DNA from: Clostridia bacterium
GTDB lineage: Bacteria > Bacillota > Clostridia > Oscillospirales > CAG-272
DNA length: 64,000 nucleotides
Assembly: GCA_017501225.1 (NCBI GenBank)
Contig: JAFVXH010000015.1
Span: 1 to 64,000, forward strand
Direction of reading: 5' to 3'
The position numbers and the translations under genes were made by a program. Each line of letters begins with the position of its first letter. Within the stretch, counting starts at the first letter, position 1. This document shows positions 25,394 to 33,856 of the stretch, piece by piece. A model generated the notes under the pieces. That model was not told where the DNA came from, did no database searches, and saw only the letters and a program-made list of their open reading frames with translations.

Positions 25394-25953
25394 AGCTCAT
25401 TCCCATTACCGAAAAGGACAGGCTCTATCAAAACGCAAAACGTCTTTACTGCTCCGCCTTCCCAAGGGAGGAACGGGTACCGTGGGGCTGGATGTACCGA
25501 AAAAGCAAGCACGCATCGATCGATTTTCTTTCCGTCACCGATCAGGATATTCCCGTCGGCTTTATCTACCTGATTCACGGAAATCAGCTGACTTACGTAT
25601 TTTACTTTGCCATGGAGGAATCCCGGCGCGGAAAGGGCTACGGCAGCCGCACGCTTGCCATGGTTAAGGAGCGCTATCCCGATCACCGCATCTTCCTCGC
25701 CATTGAGGAGCTGGACGAGCGCGCCGATAACTACGCGCAACGCGTAGGTCGCTTGGCATTTTACCAAAAAAACGGATTTGAAAGGACCTCCTGCAAGCTG
25801 CGCGAGAGGAGCGTGATCTACGACGTTCTCTCGACCGACGGCGGCGATATTTCCAACCGGGATTACCTCTCGATGATGCACCCCTTCCTGACGGGACCTA
25901 TGCGTCTGTTTTTTAAGACCTATATCATCCCACCAAACGACGGAGCGAAATGA
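25390..25953 (+). CDS. GNAT family N-acetyltransferase
   Basis: The 187-residue protein starts with GTG overlapping the rsmA stop (GTGA). The acetyl-CoA loop ESRRGKGYGSRTL is the R/Q-x-x-G-x-G/A motif A of GNAT enzymes, and LAFYQKNGFERT is the usual C-terminal motif. The extra about 45 residues at the C-terminus are family-variable. The substrate is unknown; its position after rsmA fits ribosomal or small-molecule acetylation, which I cannot tell apart. Confidence 0.85.
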   Translation: MKLIPITEKDRLYQNAKRLYCSAFPREERVPWGWMYRKSKHASIDFLSVTDQDIPVGFIYLIHGNQLTYVFYFAMEESRRGKGYGSRTLAMVKERYPDHRIFLAIEELDERADNYAQRVGRLAFYQKNGFERTSCKLRERSVIYDVLSTDGGDISNRDYLSMMHPFLTGPMRLFFKTYIIPPNDGAK

Positions 25954-25966
25954 CCACCCGCAAACA

Positions 25967-26006
25967 AACGACCGCCGCAAGCAATTGCTTGCGGCGGTCG
26001 TTTTAT
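25967..26006. terminator. Bidirectional terminator between the GNAT gene and the S26-like gene
   Basis: Sixteen-base perfect stem AACGACCGCCGCAAGC (25967-25982) / its complement (25987-26002) around AATT, flanked by T-runs. Confidence 0.8.
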
Positions 26007-26020
26007 GTAGTCTGTTATGC

Positions 26021-26461
26021 TTATTTGATCAATCGATGCTTGATCTTCGATGCAAAGGTACGCACCTTGTGCCACAAAAAGCGTACGGGATAGAGCCAGC
26101 GCCAAAGCACCACGTAGGCGCGGTAGCGGCGCGAGGTGACCTTGACGTGTCGCTCACCCCGATAGAACTCACTGACAACGCCTACGATCCATTCCTTGGG
26201 AACGGTTTCGGTCACGTAGGTATTATCTCCCCGAATGCGGTATTTGCCGTCCTTGTAGGACAGCACGCGGTGCAGCACGTACCTTCCGTCGGGCAGACGG
26301 TAAAGCGGAATCGCACCTCGCTTTAAGATCTCGTCCGCCTCCGTCGCGCGCAGAACCACGCGGTCGCGTCGGTCACGCAGCATCGGACGCATACTATACC
26401 CCGACGTGGTGGATACGAAGTATCCGTCCGTCTTCAGCTGTTCTTCAATCCCGATGCTCAT
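26021..26461 (-). CDS. S24/S26 signal-peptidase-like protein of a PqqD/HPrK-like cassette
   Basis: The 146-residue protein resembles the catalytic core of S26 peptidases: box SGYSMRP with Ser23, a strand DRVVL, and VLHRVLSY with His64, followed by YRIRGDN. A Ser/His arrangement of this type is known from SipW-like and eukaryotic ER signal peptidases, where His replaces Lys. There is no N-terminal TM anchor. The C-terminus is basic and aromatic (WRWLYPVRFLW) and could sit on the membrane. The ATG overlaps the PqqD-like stop by four bases. It may cleave a peptide handled by its two partners; this is inference. Confidence 0.75.
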   Translation of the reverse strand: MSIGIEEQLKTDGYFVSTTSGYSMRPMLRDRRDRVVLRATEADEILKRGAIPLYRLPDGRYVLHRVLSYKDGKYRIRGDNTYVTETVPKEWIVGVVSEFYRGERHVKVTSRRYRAYVVLWRWLYPVRFLWHKVRTFASKIKHRLIK

Positions 26462-26724
26462 ACCAGAATCTGATGCTCCCGCAACACGGCAAGCACACGC
26501 GATACGTCCGCGGCGGCGACCTCTCGCTCCACCTCATATCTTGCGAGGATCGCGTCCACAAGCTCCTCCTCGCTACAATCCTTCTCTGCCATCAGTCCCC
26601 AGACGAAGGCACCCGATTCGTTCAGACGCACCATGCCGTGAAAATGGCGGCTGCTCTCTCCCACGGGAACGGCAACGTACGCCCCTCCCACCTTCTGAAT
26701 GGTAAAATCACTCTTAATTCTCAT
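26458..26724 (-). CDS. PqqD-like peptide-binding protein (RiPP recognition element type)
   Basis: The 88-residue protein fits the PqqD family: a beta start (FTIQKVGGAYVAVPVG), then GMVRLNESGAFVW, which is the common L-N-x-x-x-A-x-x-(L/W) helix, and a C-terminal helical part ending LREHQILV. PqqD-like domains bind leader peptides of ribosomally made, modified peptides (RiPPs). GAGGT precedes the ATG at 26724. It lies between the HPrK-like gene (9 bp gap) and the S26-like gene (4 bp overlap), so all three are one transcription unit. Confidence 0.82.
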   Translation of the reverse strand: MRIKSDFTIQKVGGAYVAVPVGESSRHFHGMVRLNESGAFVWGLMAEKDCSEEELVDAILARYEVEREVAAADVSRVLAVLREHQILV

Positions 26725-26733
26725 ATTGATACC

Positions 26734-27432
26734 TCAATTCTTTTTCATAGCGCGGTACGCGACAAGCGCCGCCTCGTCCGAAATGTTACAGTGAAGCACG
26801 TAGAAAGGAACCGCTCTCAGCATCGCGTCCAGCAGCTGCAAGCGAAGAATCACCGAATCACGGTCGCCCCGCAAATAGAGCTGATGCACAAGACGGGACA
26901 GGACCTCGTCCTCCGCAGCACTTCGGATCTCATTGACCTCCCCGCGCTCCAAGAAGCAGATGGCAGCCAAGGGTGCGGAGCGGTTTTCTCCCCAATTTTC
27001 CTTGCCGTTCCAGGGTGTGCCGAAGGCGGTAAGACTTCCGTCCTCCTCCAGGCGAAGCAGCGGCTTATCCCCATTGAGGACGCGGGCGTTCGGAATATTT
27101 TTGAGCCAGAGAGCTGTATGCGTGGACTTCCCGACACCGCTTTTGGCGGCAAAGGCGTACGCGTAGCCGTCTACCTCCAGAATGGAGGAATGCATCAAAA
27201 AGACGCGATATCTCGGCAGCTCCTCGCAGATATGCCGGTAGACGCAAATGCTCTCGCAGTACCCTTCGGAGAAGGCTCCGTCCCCTTTTTCGAGCGCGAT
27301 CTCCTCATCGCTGACCGCGACCGAAAAGGAAAAATCCTCACCCTCGGCAAGGTAATCCCTGCACTGCTGCTCGACGAAGGGATATTTGTTTTCGATGCGG
27401 ATGCGCACACCCGCAAGCTCAATGATCAGCAT
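26734..27432 (-). CDS. HPr-kinase-like P-loop ATPase
   Basis: The 232-residue protein has a Walker A loop AAKSGVGKSTHT (about 95-106) and NGDKPLL at about 120-126, both in the style of the HPr kinase/PEP-carboxykinase fold, then GTPWNGKENWG. It lacks the N-terminal domain of true HPrK and the K3 signature region. HPrK-like enzymes that phosphorylate lasso peptides are known, so with PqqD-like and S26-like partners a peptide kinase is a fair guess. The ATG at 27432 follows GGAGGGG. It is the first gene of the cassette. Confidence 0.78.
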   Translation of the reverse strand: MLIIELAGVRIRIENKYPFVEQQCRDYLAEGEDFSFSVAVSDEEIALEKGDGAFSEGYCESICVYRHICEELPRYRVFLMHSSILEVDGYAYAFAAKSGVGKSTHTALWLKNIPNARVLNGDKPLLRLEEDGSLTAFGTPWNGKENWGENRSAPLAAICFLERGEVNEIRSAAEDEVLSRLVHQLYLRGDRDSVILRLQLLDAMLRAVPFYVLHCNISDEAALVAYRAMKKN

Positions 27433-27460
27433 GTTTCCCCTCCGTCCTTCCTTTTTTTCT

Positions 27461-27489
27461 ATTTTATCACAAGGAAGGACGTTTTGCAA
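27461..27489 (-). promoter_or_regulatory. SigA-type promoter for the PqqD/HPrK-like/S26-like operon
   Basis: TTGCAA (27489-27484), 17 bp, TAAAAT (27466-27461) on the minus strand, about 29 bp before the HPrK-like start. Confidence 0.55.
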
Positions 27490-27515
27490 GGGGTTACGCA
27501 AAATCCGCAGAAAAA

Positions 27516-28988
27516 CTATTGCGCGCTGTTGCTCCGCCCTTCGGCAGTCTGGGTATCGGTATCCGCCTTCTTTTTCAAGCGGAAGAAGATAGAGAGCAGT
27601 GCCCGCGCGTCAAACGGAATGAGCGGATAGAGATAGGAGTGCTTTCCGTTGACGGTCTTGTTGGTCAGCAAAAAGAGCAGAATGATCCCACTTGCCGCAA
27701 AAAAGCCCGCGACGTTGAAGAATTGAATCAGGAACAGATAGATCAGACGCATGAACTTAAAGGCATATCCCAGCTCGTAGCTTCGTTGCGAGTAGCTCGC
27801 GATCGAAACGAACGCCATATACAGAATGACCTCGGGAATCAACCAGCCGATGTCCACCGCAAAATCGCCGAGGATCAGTCCTCCTACGATAGAGAGCGAG
27901 TTGGAAAGCATGCTCGGTGTGTTCATGGATGCCATCCGCAGTCCGTCGATCACAAGCTCCACCAGAAGCAGCTGCGCAAAAATCGAGATGCGTCCGTGCT
28001 CCTGCGGCAAAACGAATTGCAGCCACGCAGGCGTCCATTCGGGATTTTTGGTGAGCAAAAACCAGATGGGAATCCACAGAAGCGTCGACCAGAACACCAG
28101 CTGACGCACGATGCGGATATAGGTGCCCGTCAAAGGGGGAAAATAAAAGTCGTTGGTTTCCTGCAAAAAATCAAAGATCGAGCTTGGAAGCACCATAACC
28201 TCGGGAGAGTTGTCGCACACGATGATCACACTTCCCTCCAGGATCTGCGCAGCCGCCACGTCGGGACGCTCGGTATAGCGGATCTTCGGGAAGGGATTGT
28301 ACCATTTTTGCTGTACCAGCATCTCTGCCAAGGACTGATGCCCCAAGGAAAGCGACTTGGTCTGAATGCTCCGCAGCTTCTTTTCGAGATAGGAAACGTA
28401 CTCCGCATCCGCCGTACCCGTAAGATAGCAAAGCACGACGTCGGTCTTTGTCTGCCCTCCGACAGTCATGTGCCGCATAGTCAGATTGGTATCGCGGATG
28501 CGGCGTCGGATGAGCGCGGTGTTGAACACCATCGTTTCGACAAATCCGTCGCGTGCTCCAAGCATGACGCGGTCGTTTTCGGGCTCCTCCACGCTTCTTG
28601 CAGGATAGGTCCGCGCGTCGATGATGACGGCACTGTCCCCAAATCTTTCTCCCAAAAGAAGCGCCGTGCCGGACAGCAGCATCTGCAGCATGGTGGACGC
28701 CTTCTGCGTCACCTCTGCCTCGACCTGCGGCATGGAATGCTCCACAAAATAAGTGGTGGACTCGATTCCCATCTTCAGGCTGCGCGGCGCCGTGTTCTCA
28801 AGCGAGAGCAGATAGATCATCAGCTTGTTCATCGACCCGTTGTCCACAAATCCGTCAATATAGTAAAACGTGACCTCGTCCGTCCCGATATACATCACCT
28901 TTTTGATGATGTCAAAATTTTCCTCCACGCGCAACACGCGATCCACCCTTTGCACGTTTTCGCGATAGCTGTCGCATAATTCCAGCAT
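27516..28988 (-). CDS. Spore germination protein, GerA/SpoVAF family
   Basis: The 490-residue membrane protein belongs to the GerA A-subunit family (nutrient germinant receptors and SpoVAF). The soluble N-terminal half (about 1-275) contains GFVDNGSMNK and a helical region. The C-terminal half has five or so TM helices with TFPPLTGTYIRIVR-like (YFPPLTG) and MASMNTPSMLSNSLSIVGG motifs. No B or C subunit genes follow, so SpoVAF-like or an orphan A subunit are both possible. AAAGGAGGGG precedes the ATG at 28988. A forespore-type promoter lies just upstream. The protein should sit in the spore inner membrane. Confidence 0.88.
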   Translation of the reverse strand: MLELCDSYRENVQRVDRVLRVEENFDIIKKVMYIGTDEVTFYYIDGFVDNGSMNKLMIYLLSLENTAPRSLKMGIESTTYFVEHSMPQVEAEVTQKASTMLQMLLSGTALLLGERFGDSAVIIDARTYPARSVEEPENDRVMLGARDGFVETMVFNTALIRRRIRDTNLTMRHMTVGGQTKTDVVLCYLTGTADAEYVSYLEKKLRSIQTKSLSLGHQSLAEMLVQQKWYNPFPKIRYTERPDVAAAQILEGSVIIVCDNSPEVMVLPSSIFDFLQETNDFYFPPLTGTYIRIVRQLVFWSTLLWIPIWFLLTKNPEWTPAWLQFVLPQEHGRISIFAQLLLVELVIDGLRMASMNTPSMLSNSLSIVGGLILGDFAVDIGWLIPEVILYMAFVSIASYSQRSYELGYAFKFMRLIYLFLIQFFNVAGFFAASGIILLFLLTNKTVNGKHSYLYPLIPFDARALLSIFFRLKKKADTDTQTAEGRSNSAQ

Positions 28989-29009
28989 CCGATCCCCTCC
29001 TTTTTTTGT

Positions 29010-29038
29010 TAGTTTCCCGATTTTTACAAAACTTATAC
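29010..29038 (-). promoter_or_regulatory. Putative forespore (SigG/SigF) promoter for the GerA-family gene
   Basis: On the minus strand GTATA (29038-29034) is followed after 14 bp by CGGGAAACTA (29019-29010), close to the SigF/SigG consensus -35 and -10 boxes. GerA-family genes are normally SigG-dependent, which supports the call. Confidence 0.45.
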
Positions 29039-29134
29039 CAAGACGTGCCACGGCGTCATTTTTTACTCCTTCGCGGCATAGGATGTACCAAAACCAATGA
29101 CTGCGAAAACAAAATTCAGGAAAAACGGAGGCAT

Positions 29135-30106
29135 ATGAAAATGAAGCATTGGTATTTGCCCGAGGGGAGCAGAATTTCGTCGCCCGAGAATCAGGAGGCA
29201 CTCTCCTCCCTTGCCGCCCTTGAGCGCGCCATGAATAACGGAACCGTTCTTGAAGCTGTCGCAACGCTTTGTGACAGCGAGCTTTGTCTGCACGTCGAGC
29301 TCCCCTGCGCCCATGGAGTAATCCATCCCGATGAGGCGGTTCTTTGCCGGGAGGGAGAGCGGCGAAAGGACATTGCCATCATCACACGCGTGGGAAAGCC
29401 CGTTGCCTTCCGCGTCATCGCGATCGAGTCCAGGGACGGCGCCCCCGTGGCGATCCTTTCGCGGCGTCTTGCACAACGAGATTACATGCAGCATCTTCTG
29501 ACCACGCTCCGTCAGGGCGATATCATTCCCGCCAAGGTGACGCACCTTGAGCCCTTCGGCGCGTTCTTGGACATCGGATGCGGCATCTCCTCCCTTCTGT
29601 CGGTCGACTGCATCTCGGTTTCCCGTATTACACATCCCCGCGACCGCTTGCGCGTTGGAATGGACCTGTTCGTGGTAGTCAAGTCCATTGACCTTGAAAA
29701 TCGGCGCATTTATGCGTCCTTGCGCGAGCTGCTCGGTACGTGGGAGGAAAACGCCGCACGCTTTGAGGTCGGGCAGACCGTGGCGGGCATCATTCGAAGC
29801 GTAGAGAGCTACGGCGTATTCATAGAGCTCTCCCCCAATCTTGCGGGTCTTGCCGAATTGCGCGGTGAGGGGATGGAGGAGCTGCGCTGTCGCATCGGAC
29901 ACAGCGCGGCGGTCTACATCAAGAGCATCGTGCCCGAGCGCATGAAGATCAAGCTGATCCTGATCGATTCCTCCAACGTAGCACCCCCCGAAAAAAAGCT
30001 GACCTATTACGTCAATCCCGAAGCAACGCCGCATCTGTCGCGCTGGCTATACTCACCCCTTGGCGCGTGCAAGGTGGTGGAAAGCATCTTCGACGCGCCG
30101 CAATAA
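29135..30106 (+). CDS. S1 RNA-binding domain protein
   Basis: The protein (323 residues from 29135) has two S1-type OB folds, GDIIPAKVTHLEPFGAFLDI (about 125-195) and GQTVAGIIRSVESYGVFIEL (about 210-280), after an N-terminal domain of about 120 residues. It is shorter than bacterial ribosomal protein S1 and resembles the short S1-like proteins of Firmicutes, for which a role in translation or RNA handling is presumed. The GGAGG site lies 3 bases from the ATG at 29135 and 9 bases from the second ATG at 29141, so 29141 may be the true start. It is divergent from the GerA-family gene. Confidence 0.8.
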   Translation: MKMKHWYLPEGSRISSPENQEALSSLAALERAMNNGTVLEAVATLCDSELCLHVELPCAHGVIHPDEAVLCREGERRKDIAIITRVGKPVAFRVIAIESRDGAPVAILSRRLAQRDYMQHLLTTLRQGDIIPAKVTHLEPFGAFLDIGCGISSLLSVDCISVSRITHPRDRLRVGMDLFVVVKSIDLENRRIYASLRELLGTWEENAARFEVGQTVAGIIRSVESYGVFIELSPNLAGLAELRGEGMEELRCRIGHSAAVYIKSIVPERMKIKLILIDSSNVAPPEKKLTYYVNPEATPHLSRWLYSPLGACKVVESIFDAPQ

Positions 30107-30170
30107 CAATTGCCTCTGCCGTATTGCAATCGATTGCAAAGCTCTGAAGCGCTCGTTGACATCGATAAAA

Positions 30171-30208
30171 AAAGGGAGCCCTGCCGAGAATGGCAGGGCT
30201 CCCTTTTG
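30171..30208 (+). terminator. Terminator of the S1-domain gene
   Basis: Twelve-base stem GGGAGCCCTGCC (30174-30185) / GGCAGGGCTCCC (30192-30203), then TTTT; A-run on the 5' side. Confidence 0.75.
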
Positions 30209-30314
30209 CCACGTTTGCTTTGTATCGATCCCGCCTCGAGAGCCGTTTGCAAGAAAAAATATGAAAAATACGATCCGTTTTCAGAAAAAATCTTCGCTTT
30301 TGCGGGGAAAACCC

Positions 30315-30343
30315 TTGCCAGAACGCAAAAAATGCGGTATAAT
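30315..30343 (+). promoter_or_regulatory. SigA-type promoter for lepA
   Basis: TTGCCA (30315-30320), 17 bp, TATAAT (30338-30343), about 54 bp before the lepA GTG. Confidence 0.65.
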
Positions 30344-30396
30344 GGATGTGTATGGAATCAAATTGAGAAAATCTTTTCGAAAGGTACGGTAGCAAC

Positions 30397-32214
30397 GTGC
30401 AAAAATCCGAACGACTCAAACACATCCGTAATTTTTCCATCATCGCACACATCGACCACGGCAAATCCACCCTTGCAGATCGCATACTGGAAAAAACGCA
30501 GACCGTGGCAAAGCGTGACATGGAAGAACAGATCCTGGATAACATGGATCTGGAGCGCGAGCGCGGCATCACCATCAAGGCGCGTGCCGTCAAGCTCAAT
30601 TATCTCGCACTCGACGGAGAGGAATATACCTTCAACCTGATCGACACCCCCGGTCACGTCGACTTTAACTACGAGGTCTCACGCTCGCTCAACGCCTGCG
30701 ACGGGGCACTCCTGCTGGTGGATGCGACACAGGGCATCGAGGCGCAGACCCTTGCCAACGCTTACCTTGCGGTGGATGCAAACCTTGAGATCATCCCCGT
30801 CATCAATAAGATCGACCTTCCCTCGGCGGATATTGACAAGTGCCGCACCGAGATCGAGGACGTCATCGGAATCCCCGCCGAGGGGTGCCCTGCGGTATCC
30901 GCCAAGACGGGGCTGAACATCGAGGACGTACTCGAAGCCATCGTGCGCGATATTCCCTCCCCCGAGGGGGACGAGAACGCCCCCCTGAAGGCTTTGATCT
31001 TTGACTCCTATTACGACAGCTATCTGGGCGTGGTCGTCAACGTCCGTATCGTGGACGGCTCGGTCAGGAGCGGAGATAAGATCCGCCTGATGAGCACGGG
31101 AGCCACCTTTGACGTTGTGGACGTCGGCACGATGGAGCCCTTCGGGCTTCAGAAATGCGAGGTCCTGCAGGCGGGCGAGGTCGGATATATCACCGCATCC
31201 ATCAAAAATGTGGGAGATACCCGCGTGGGAGATACCGTCACGCTGGCAAACAATCCCACCGACACGCCGCTTCCCGGCTTCCAGTCGGTTCAGCCCATGG
31301 TCTATGCGGGAATCTATCCCGCCGACGGCGCGCGCTACGGAGATCTGCGCGAGGCACTGGAAAAGCTCCAGCTCAACGACGCGGCCCTTCTGTTCGAGCC
31401 CGAAACGTCGGTCGCGCTCGGCTTTGGCTTCCGCTGCGGCTTTTTGGGGCTGTTGCACATGGAGATCATCGAGGAAAGATTGGAGCGCGAATTCAATCTT
31501 GATCTGATCACCACCGCTCCCAGCGTAATCTACGAGATCAAGCTGAAGGACGGTCAGACGGTGCGCATCGACAACCCCTCCAACTACCCCGCGACCGATA
31601 CGATCGATATTGCGTACGAGCCCGTGGTCAAGGCAAGCATCATCACCCCCGTCGATTACGTCGGAGGGCTGATGGATCTCTGCCAGACCCGCAGAGGAAC
31701 CTTTATCGATATGAAATATCTTGACACCTCGCGTGTCGAGCTTCACTACGATCTTCCCCTCAACGAGATCATCTACGACTTCTTTGACGCGCTCAAGAGC
31801 CGCTCGCGCGGATACGCCTCCCTTGACTACGAGCTCAAGGGGTATGAAGCGAGCAAGCTGGTCAAGCTGGATTTCTTGCTCAACGGCGAGCAGGTGGACG
31901 CGCTCTCCTTCATCGTGCACGAGGAAAAAGCATACGGACGCGCGCGAAAGCTTGCCGAAAAGCTCAAGGAGAATATTCCGCGTCAGCTCTTTGAGGTTCC
32001 CATTCAGGCAGCGATCGGCGCAAAGATCATCGCGCGCGAAACCGTCAAGGCGATGCGCAAGGACGTGCTTGCCAAGTGCTACGGCGGTGACATCACGCGT
32101 AAGAAGAAGCTGTTGGAAAAGCAGAAGGAAGGCAAGAAGAAGATGCGTCAGTTGGGTTCCGTTCAGGTCTCTCCCGAGGCGTTTATGGCGGTGCTCAAGC
32201 TGGACGACGAATAA
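30397..32214 (+). CDS. lepA: Elongation factor 4 (translational GTPase LepA)
   Basis: The 605-residue GTPase back-translocates or rescues stalled ribosomes. G motifs are visible: G1 [10 protein letters not shown]2 RGITIKA, G3 DTPGHVDF, G4 NKIDLPSA. Domain II, III and V follow, with the LepA-specific C-terminal domain ([12 protein letters not shown] and the [14 protein letters not shown] segment). Length matches the family. It starts with GTG at 30397 with AAAGG about 13 bases upstream, a long spacing. The gene is single and ends near a convergent amidase gene. Confidence 0.96.
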   Translation: MQKSERLKHIRNFSIIAHIDHGKSTLADRILEKTQTVAKRDMEEQILDNMDLERERGITIKARAVKLNYLALDGEEYTFNLIDTPGHVDFNYEVSRSLNACDGALLLVDATQGIEAQTLANAYLAVDANLEIIPVINKIDLPSADIDKCRTEIEDVIGIPAEGCPAVSAKTGLNIEDVLEAIVRDIPSPEGDENAPLKALIFDSYYDSYLGVVVNVRIVDGSVRSGDKIRLMSTGATFDVVDVGTMEPFGLQKCEVLQAGEVGYITASIKNVGDTRVGDTVTLANNPTDTPLPGFQSVQPMVYAGIYPADGARYGDLREALEKLQLNDAALLFEPETSVALGFGFRCGFLGLLHMEIIEERLEREFNLDLITTAPSVIYEIKLKDGQTVRIDNPSNYPATDTIDIAYEPVVKASIITPVDYVGGLMDLCQTRRGTFIDMKYLDTSRVELHYDLPLNEIIYDFFDALKSRSRGYASLDYELKGYEASKLVKLDFLLNGEQVDALSFIVHEEKAYGRARKLAEKLKENIPRQLFEVPIQAAIGAKIIARETVKAMRKDVLAKCYGGDITRKKKLLEKQKEGKKKMRQLGSVQVSPEAFMAVLKLDDE

Positions 32215-32226
32215 TCCTTTACAGAA

Positions 32227-32262
32227 AGGGGAGGCGGCGATTTCTGCGCCCCTCCCCTTCCT
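32227..32262. terminator. Terminator region between lepA and the amidase gene
   Basis: GGGGAGG (32228-32234) pairs with CCTCCCC (32251-32257) with further GC pairs inside. The T-run is short on both sides, so the call is moderate. Confidence 0.5.
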
Positions 32263-32270
32263 GTCACAAG

Positions 32271-32834
32271 TCAGAGATCGTAATACTCCAAAATCCCGTT
32301 GTAGATCCCCCGAGCAAAGAGATCGGGGCGCGAATCCATCAGCGCAGCGTCACTCGGGTTGCTGATAAACCCAAGCTCCACCAGAACGGCAGGCATGGCG
32401 GTCTTTCGCAAAACGTAAAGCCCCGGTCGCACCTTCATACCGCGGTTGCGGAGCCCCGTGCTTTCACTGATCCCTGCGACGATATCCTCTCCGAGGGTAA
32501 ACGCAGGTGACGGCTCGCTGTACGCGAACGCCTCGACGCCCGTAGCGTCGGGATTGCTTGACGCGTTGGTGTGGATGCTGATAAAAATATCCGCGCCCCA
32601 CGCGTTCGCATCCGCGGTCCGTGCCCTCAGGCTCGTGGTGTTGGAGCTTCCGAGGGAGGTCGTGGGTGTCGGACGGGACAGCCGCACCTCAAAATTCCCG
32701 TTGGCACGCAGCAACGCAGCAAGCTCCTGCCCTACCTGATACGTAATATTTTGCTCCTGCAATCCGTTTCCCTCCGCGCCCGCGTTGGGATTTTGCGGAT
32801 TGTGTCCCTGGTCAATATAAACTTTAATTGCCAT
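32271..32834 (-). CDS. N-acetylmuramoyl-L-alanine amidase (Amidase_3)
   Basis: The 187-residue protein is an Amidase_3 catalytic domain with Zn ligands in YIDQGHNPQ (His11), the Glu in GNGLQEQ, and SIHTNAS, and the catalytic Glu in VLVELGFISN. Such enzymes cut the MurNAc-L-Ala bond in peptidoglycan. It has no signal peptide and no wall-binding domain, so it is a bare catalytic core, as seen in mother-cell or phage-type amidases. CGGAGGGG precedes the ATG at 32834. It is divergent from rsmI. Confidence 0.88.
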   Translation of the reverse strand: MAIKVYIDQGHNPQNPNAGAEGNGLQEQNITYQVGQELAALLRANGNFEVRLSRPTPTTSLGSSNTTSLRARTADANAWGADIFISIHTNASSNPDATGVEAFAYSEPSPAFTLGEDIVAGISESTGLRNRGMKVRPGLYVLRKTAMPAVLVELGFISNPSDAALMDSRPDLFARGIYNGILEYYDL

Positions 32835-32925
32835 AAGCCCCTCCGTTTCTCTCTTTTGCGTCTTCCATCAATACAGGATATGCGCGAAAAAAAGATCGGT
32901 GCGGCTTTGATTGTGAGGTCCTTTT

Positions 32926-33804
32926 ATGAGTTCTGTGAAAAAAACGACTGCCGATCTCGAAAAAAACCGCGTTGAGGCGGGCACGCTTTATCTGGTTGCC
33001 ACGCCCATCGGCAATCTTGCCGATCTTTCCGAGCGCGCGATCAAGGTGCTCAGCGACGTCGACCTGATCGCCGCGGAGGATACGCGAAACTCCATGCGCC
33101 TGCTTTCTCACCTCGGCATCAGCAAGCCTATGATCTCCTACTTTGAGCACAATAAGCGTGAGCGTGGCGAGCAGATCGCCGGGAAATTGGAGGCAGGACA
33201 ATCCTGCGCCCTCATCACCGATGCGGGCACCCCCGCCATCAGCGATCCGGGAGAGGATATCGTAGCCCTTTGCGCCGAGCGCGGCATTCCCGTGACCTCC
33301 ATTCCGGGACCCGTCGCCTCCATCGTCGCGCTGACTCTGTCGGGGCTTCCCACGGGCAGATTTACCTTCGAGGGCTTTCTCTCGGTCAATAAGGGCGAGC
33401 GCCGTGCGCGACTTGCGGAGCTGAAGGGCGAGATGAGAACCATGCTCTTTCACGAAGCACCCCACAAGCTGATCGCAACCCTTGAGGATCTTTCCGCCTC
33501 CTTCGGCGACTCTCGCAGGATCGCCATTTGCCGGGAGCTGACCAAGAAGAACGAGGAGGTCCTCCGCATGACGCTTGGCGAGGCACTCGCCTACTACCGC
33601 GAGCATGATCCGAGGGGCGAATACGTTCTGGTCGTGGAGGGCTCCCAAGGTGCCACCGCAGCTCCCGCCTTCTGGGAAGGCATGGAGATCGAGGAGCACG
33701 TCAATTACCACATCGGGCGCGGCATGTCCAAGATGGACGCCATTAAGCTTACCGCCAAGGAGCGCGGCGTGCACAAGAACGAGGTCTATCAAAAAATGAT
33801 CTGA
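32926..33804 (+). CDS. rsmI: 16S rRNA (cytidine1402-2'-O)-methyltransferase
   Basis: RsmI 2'-O-methylates C1402 in the decoding centre of 16S rRNA. The 292-residue protein has the tetrapyrrole-methylase fold with YLVATPIGNLAD, AAEDTRNS, DAGTPAISDPG, SIPGPVA and a FEGFLSVNKGER segment typical of RsmI. GAGGT lies upstream of the ATG at 32926. It is monocistronic, with a strong terminator shared with spoIIE. Confidence 0.95.
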   Translation: MSSVKKTTADLEKNRVEAGTLYLVATPIGNLADLSERAIKVLSDVDLIAAEDTRNSMRLLSHLGISKPMISYFEHNKRERGEQIAGKLEAGQSCALITDAGTPAISDPGEDIVALCAERGIPVTSIPGPVASIVALTLSGLPTGRFTFEGFLSVNKGERRARLAELKGEMRTMLFHEAPHKLIATLEDLSASFGDSRRIAICRELTKKNEEVLRMTLGEALAYYREHDPRGEYVLVVEGSQGATAAPAFWEGMEIEEHVNYHIGRGMSKMDAIKLTAKERGVHKNEVYQKMI

Positions 33805-33811
33805 CAGATCA

Positions 33812-33856
33812 AAAAGGAACGGGAAGAATGCGTGCATTCTTCCCGTTCCTTTTTTA
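33812..33856. terminator. Bidirectional terminator between rsmI and spoIIE
   Basis: Eighteen-base stem AAGGAACGGGAAGAATGC / its complement, with flanking A- and T-runs serving both genes. Confidence 0.8.

Noticed and set aside
27519..28979. 486-codon plus-strand open frame
   Set aside because: Antisense to the GerA-family gene, with no ribosome binding site and no recognisable domain.
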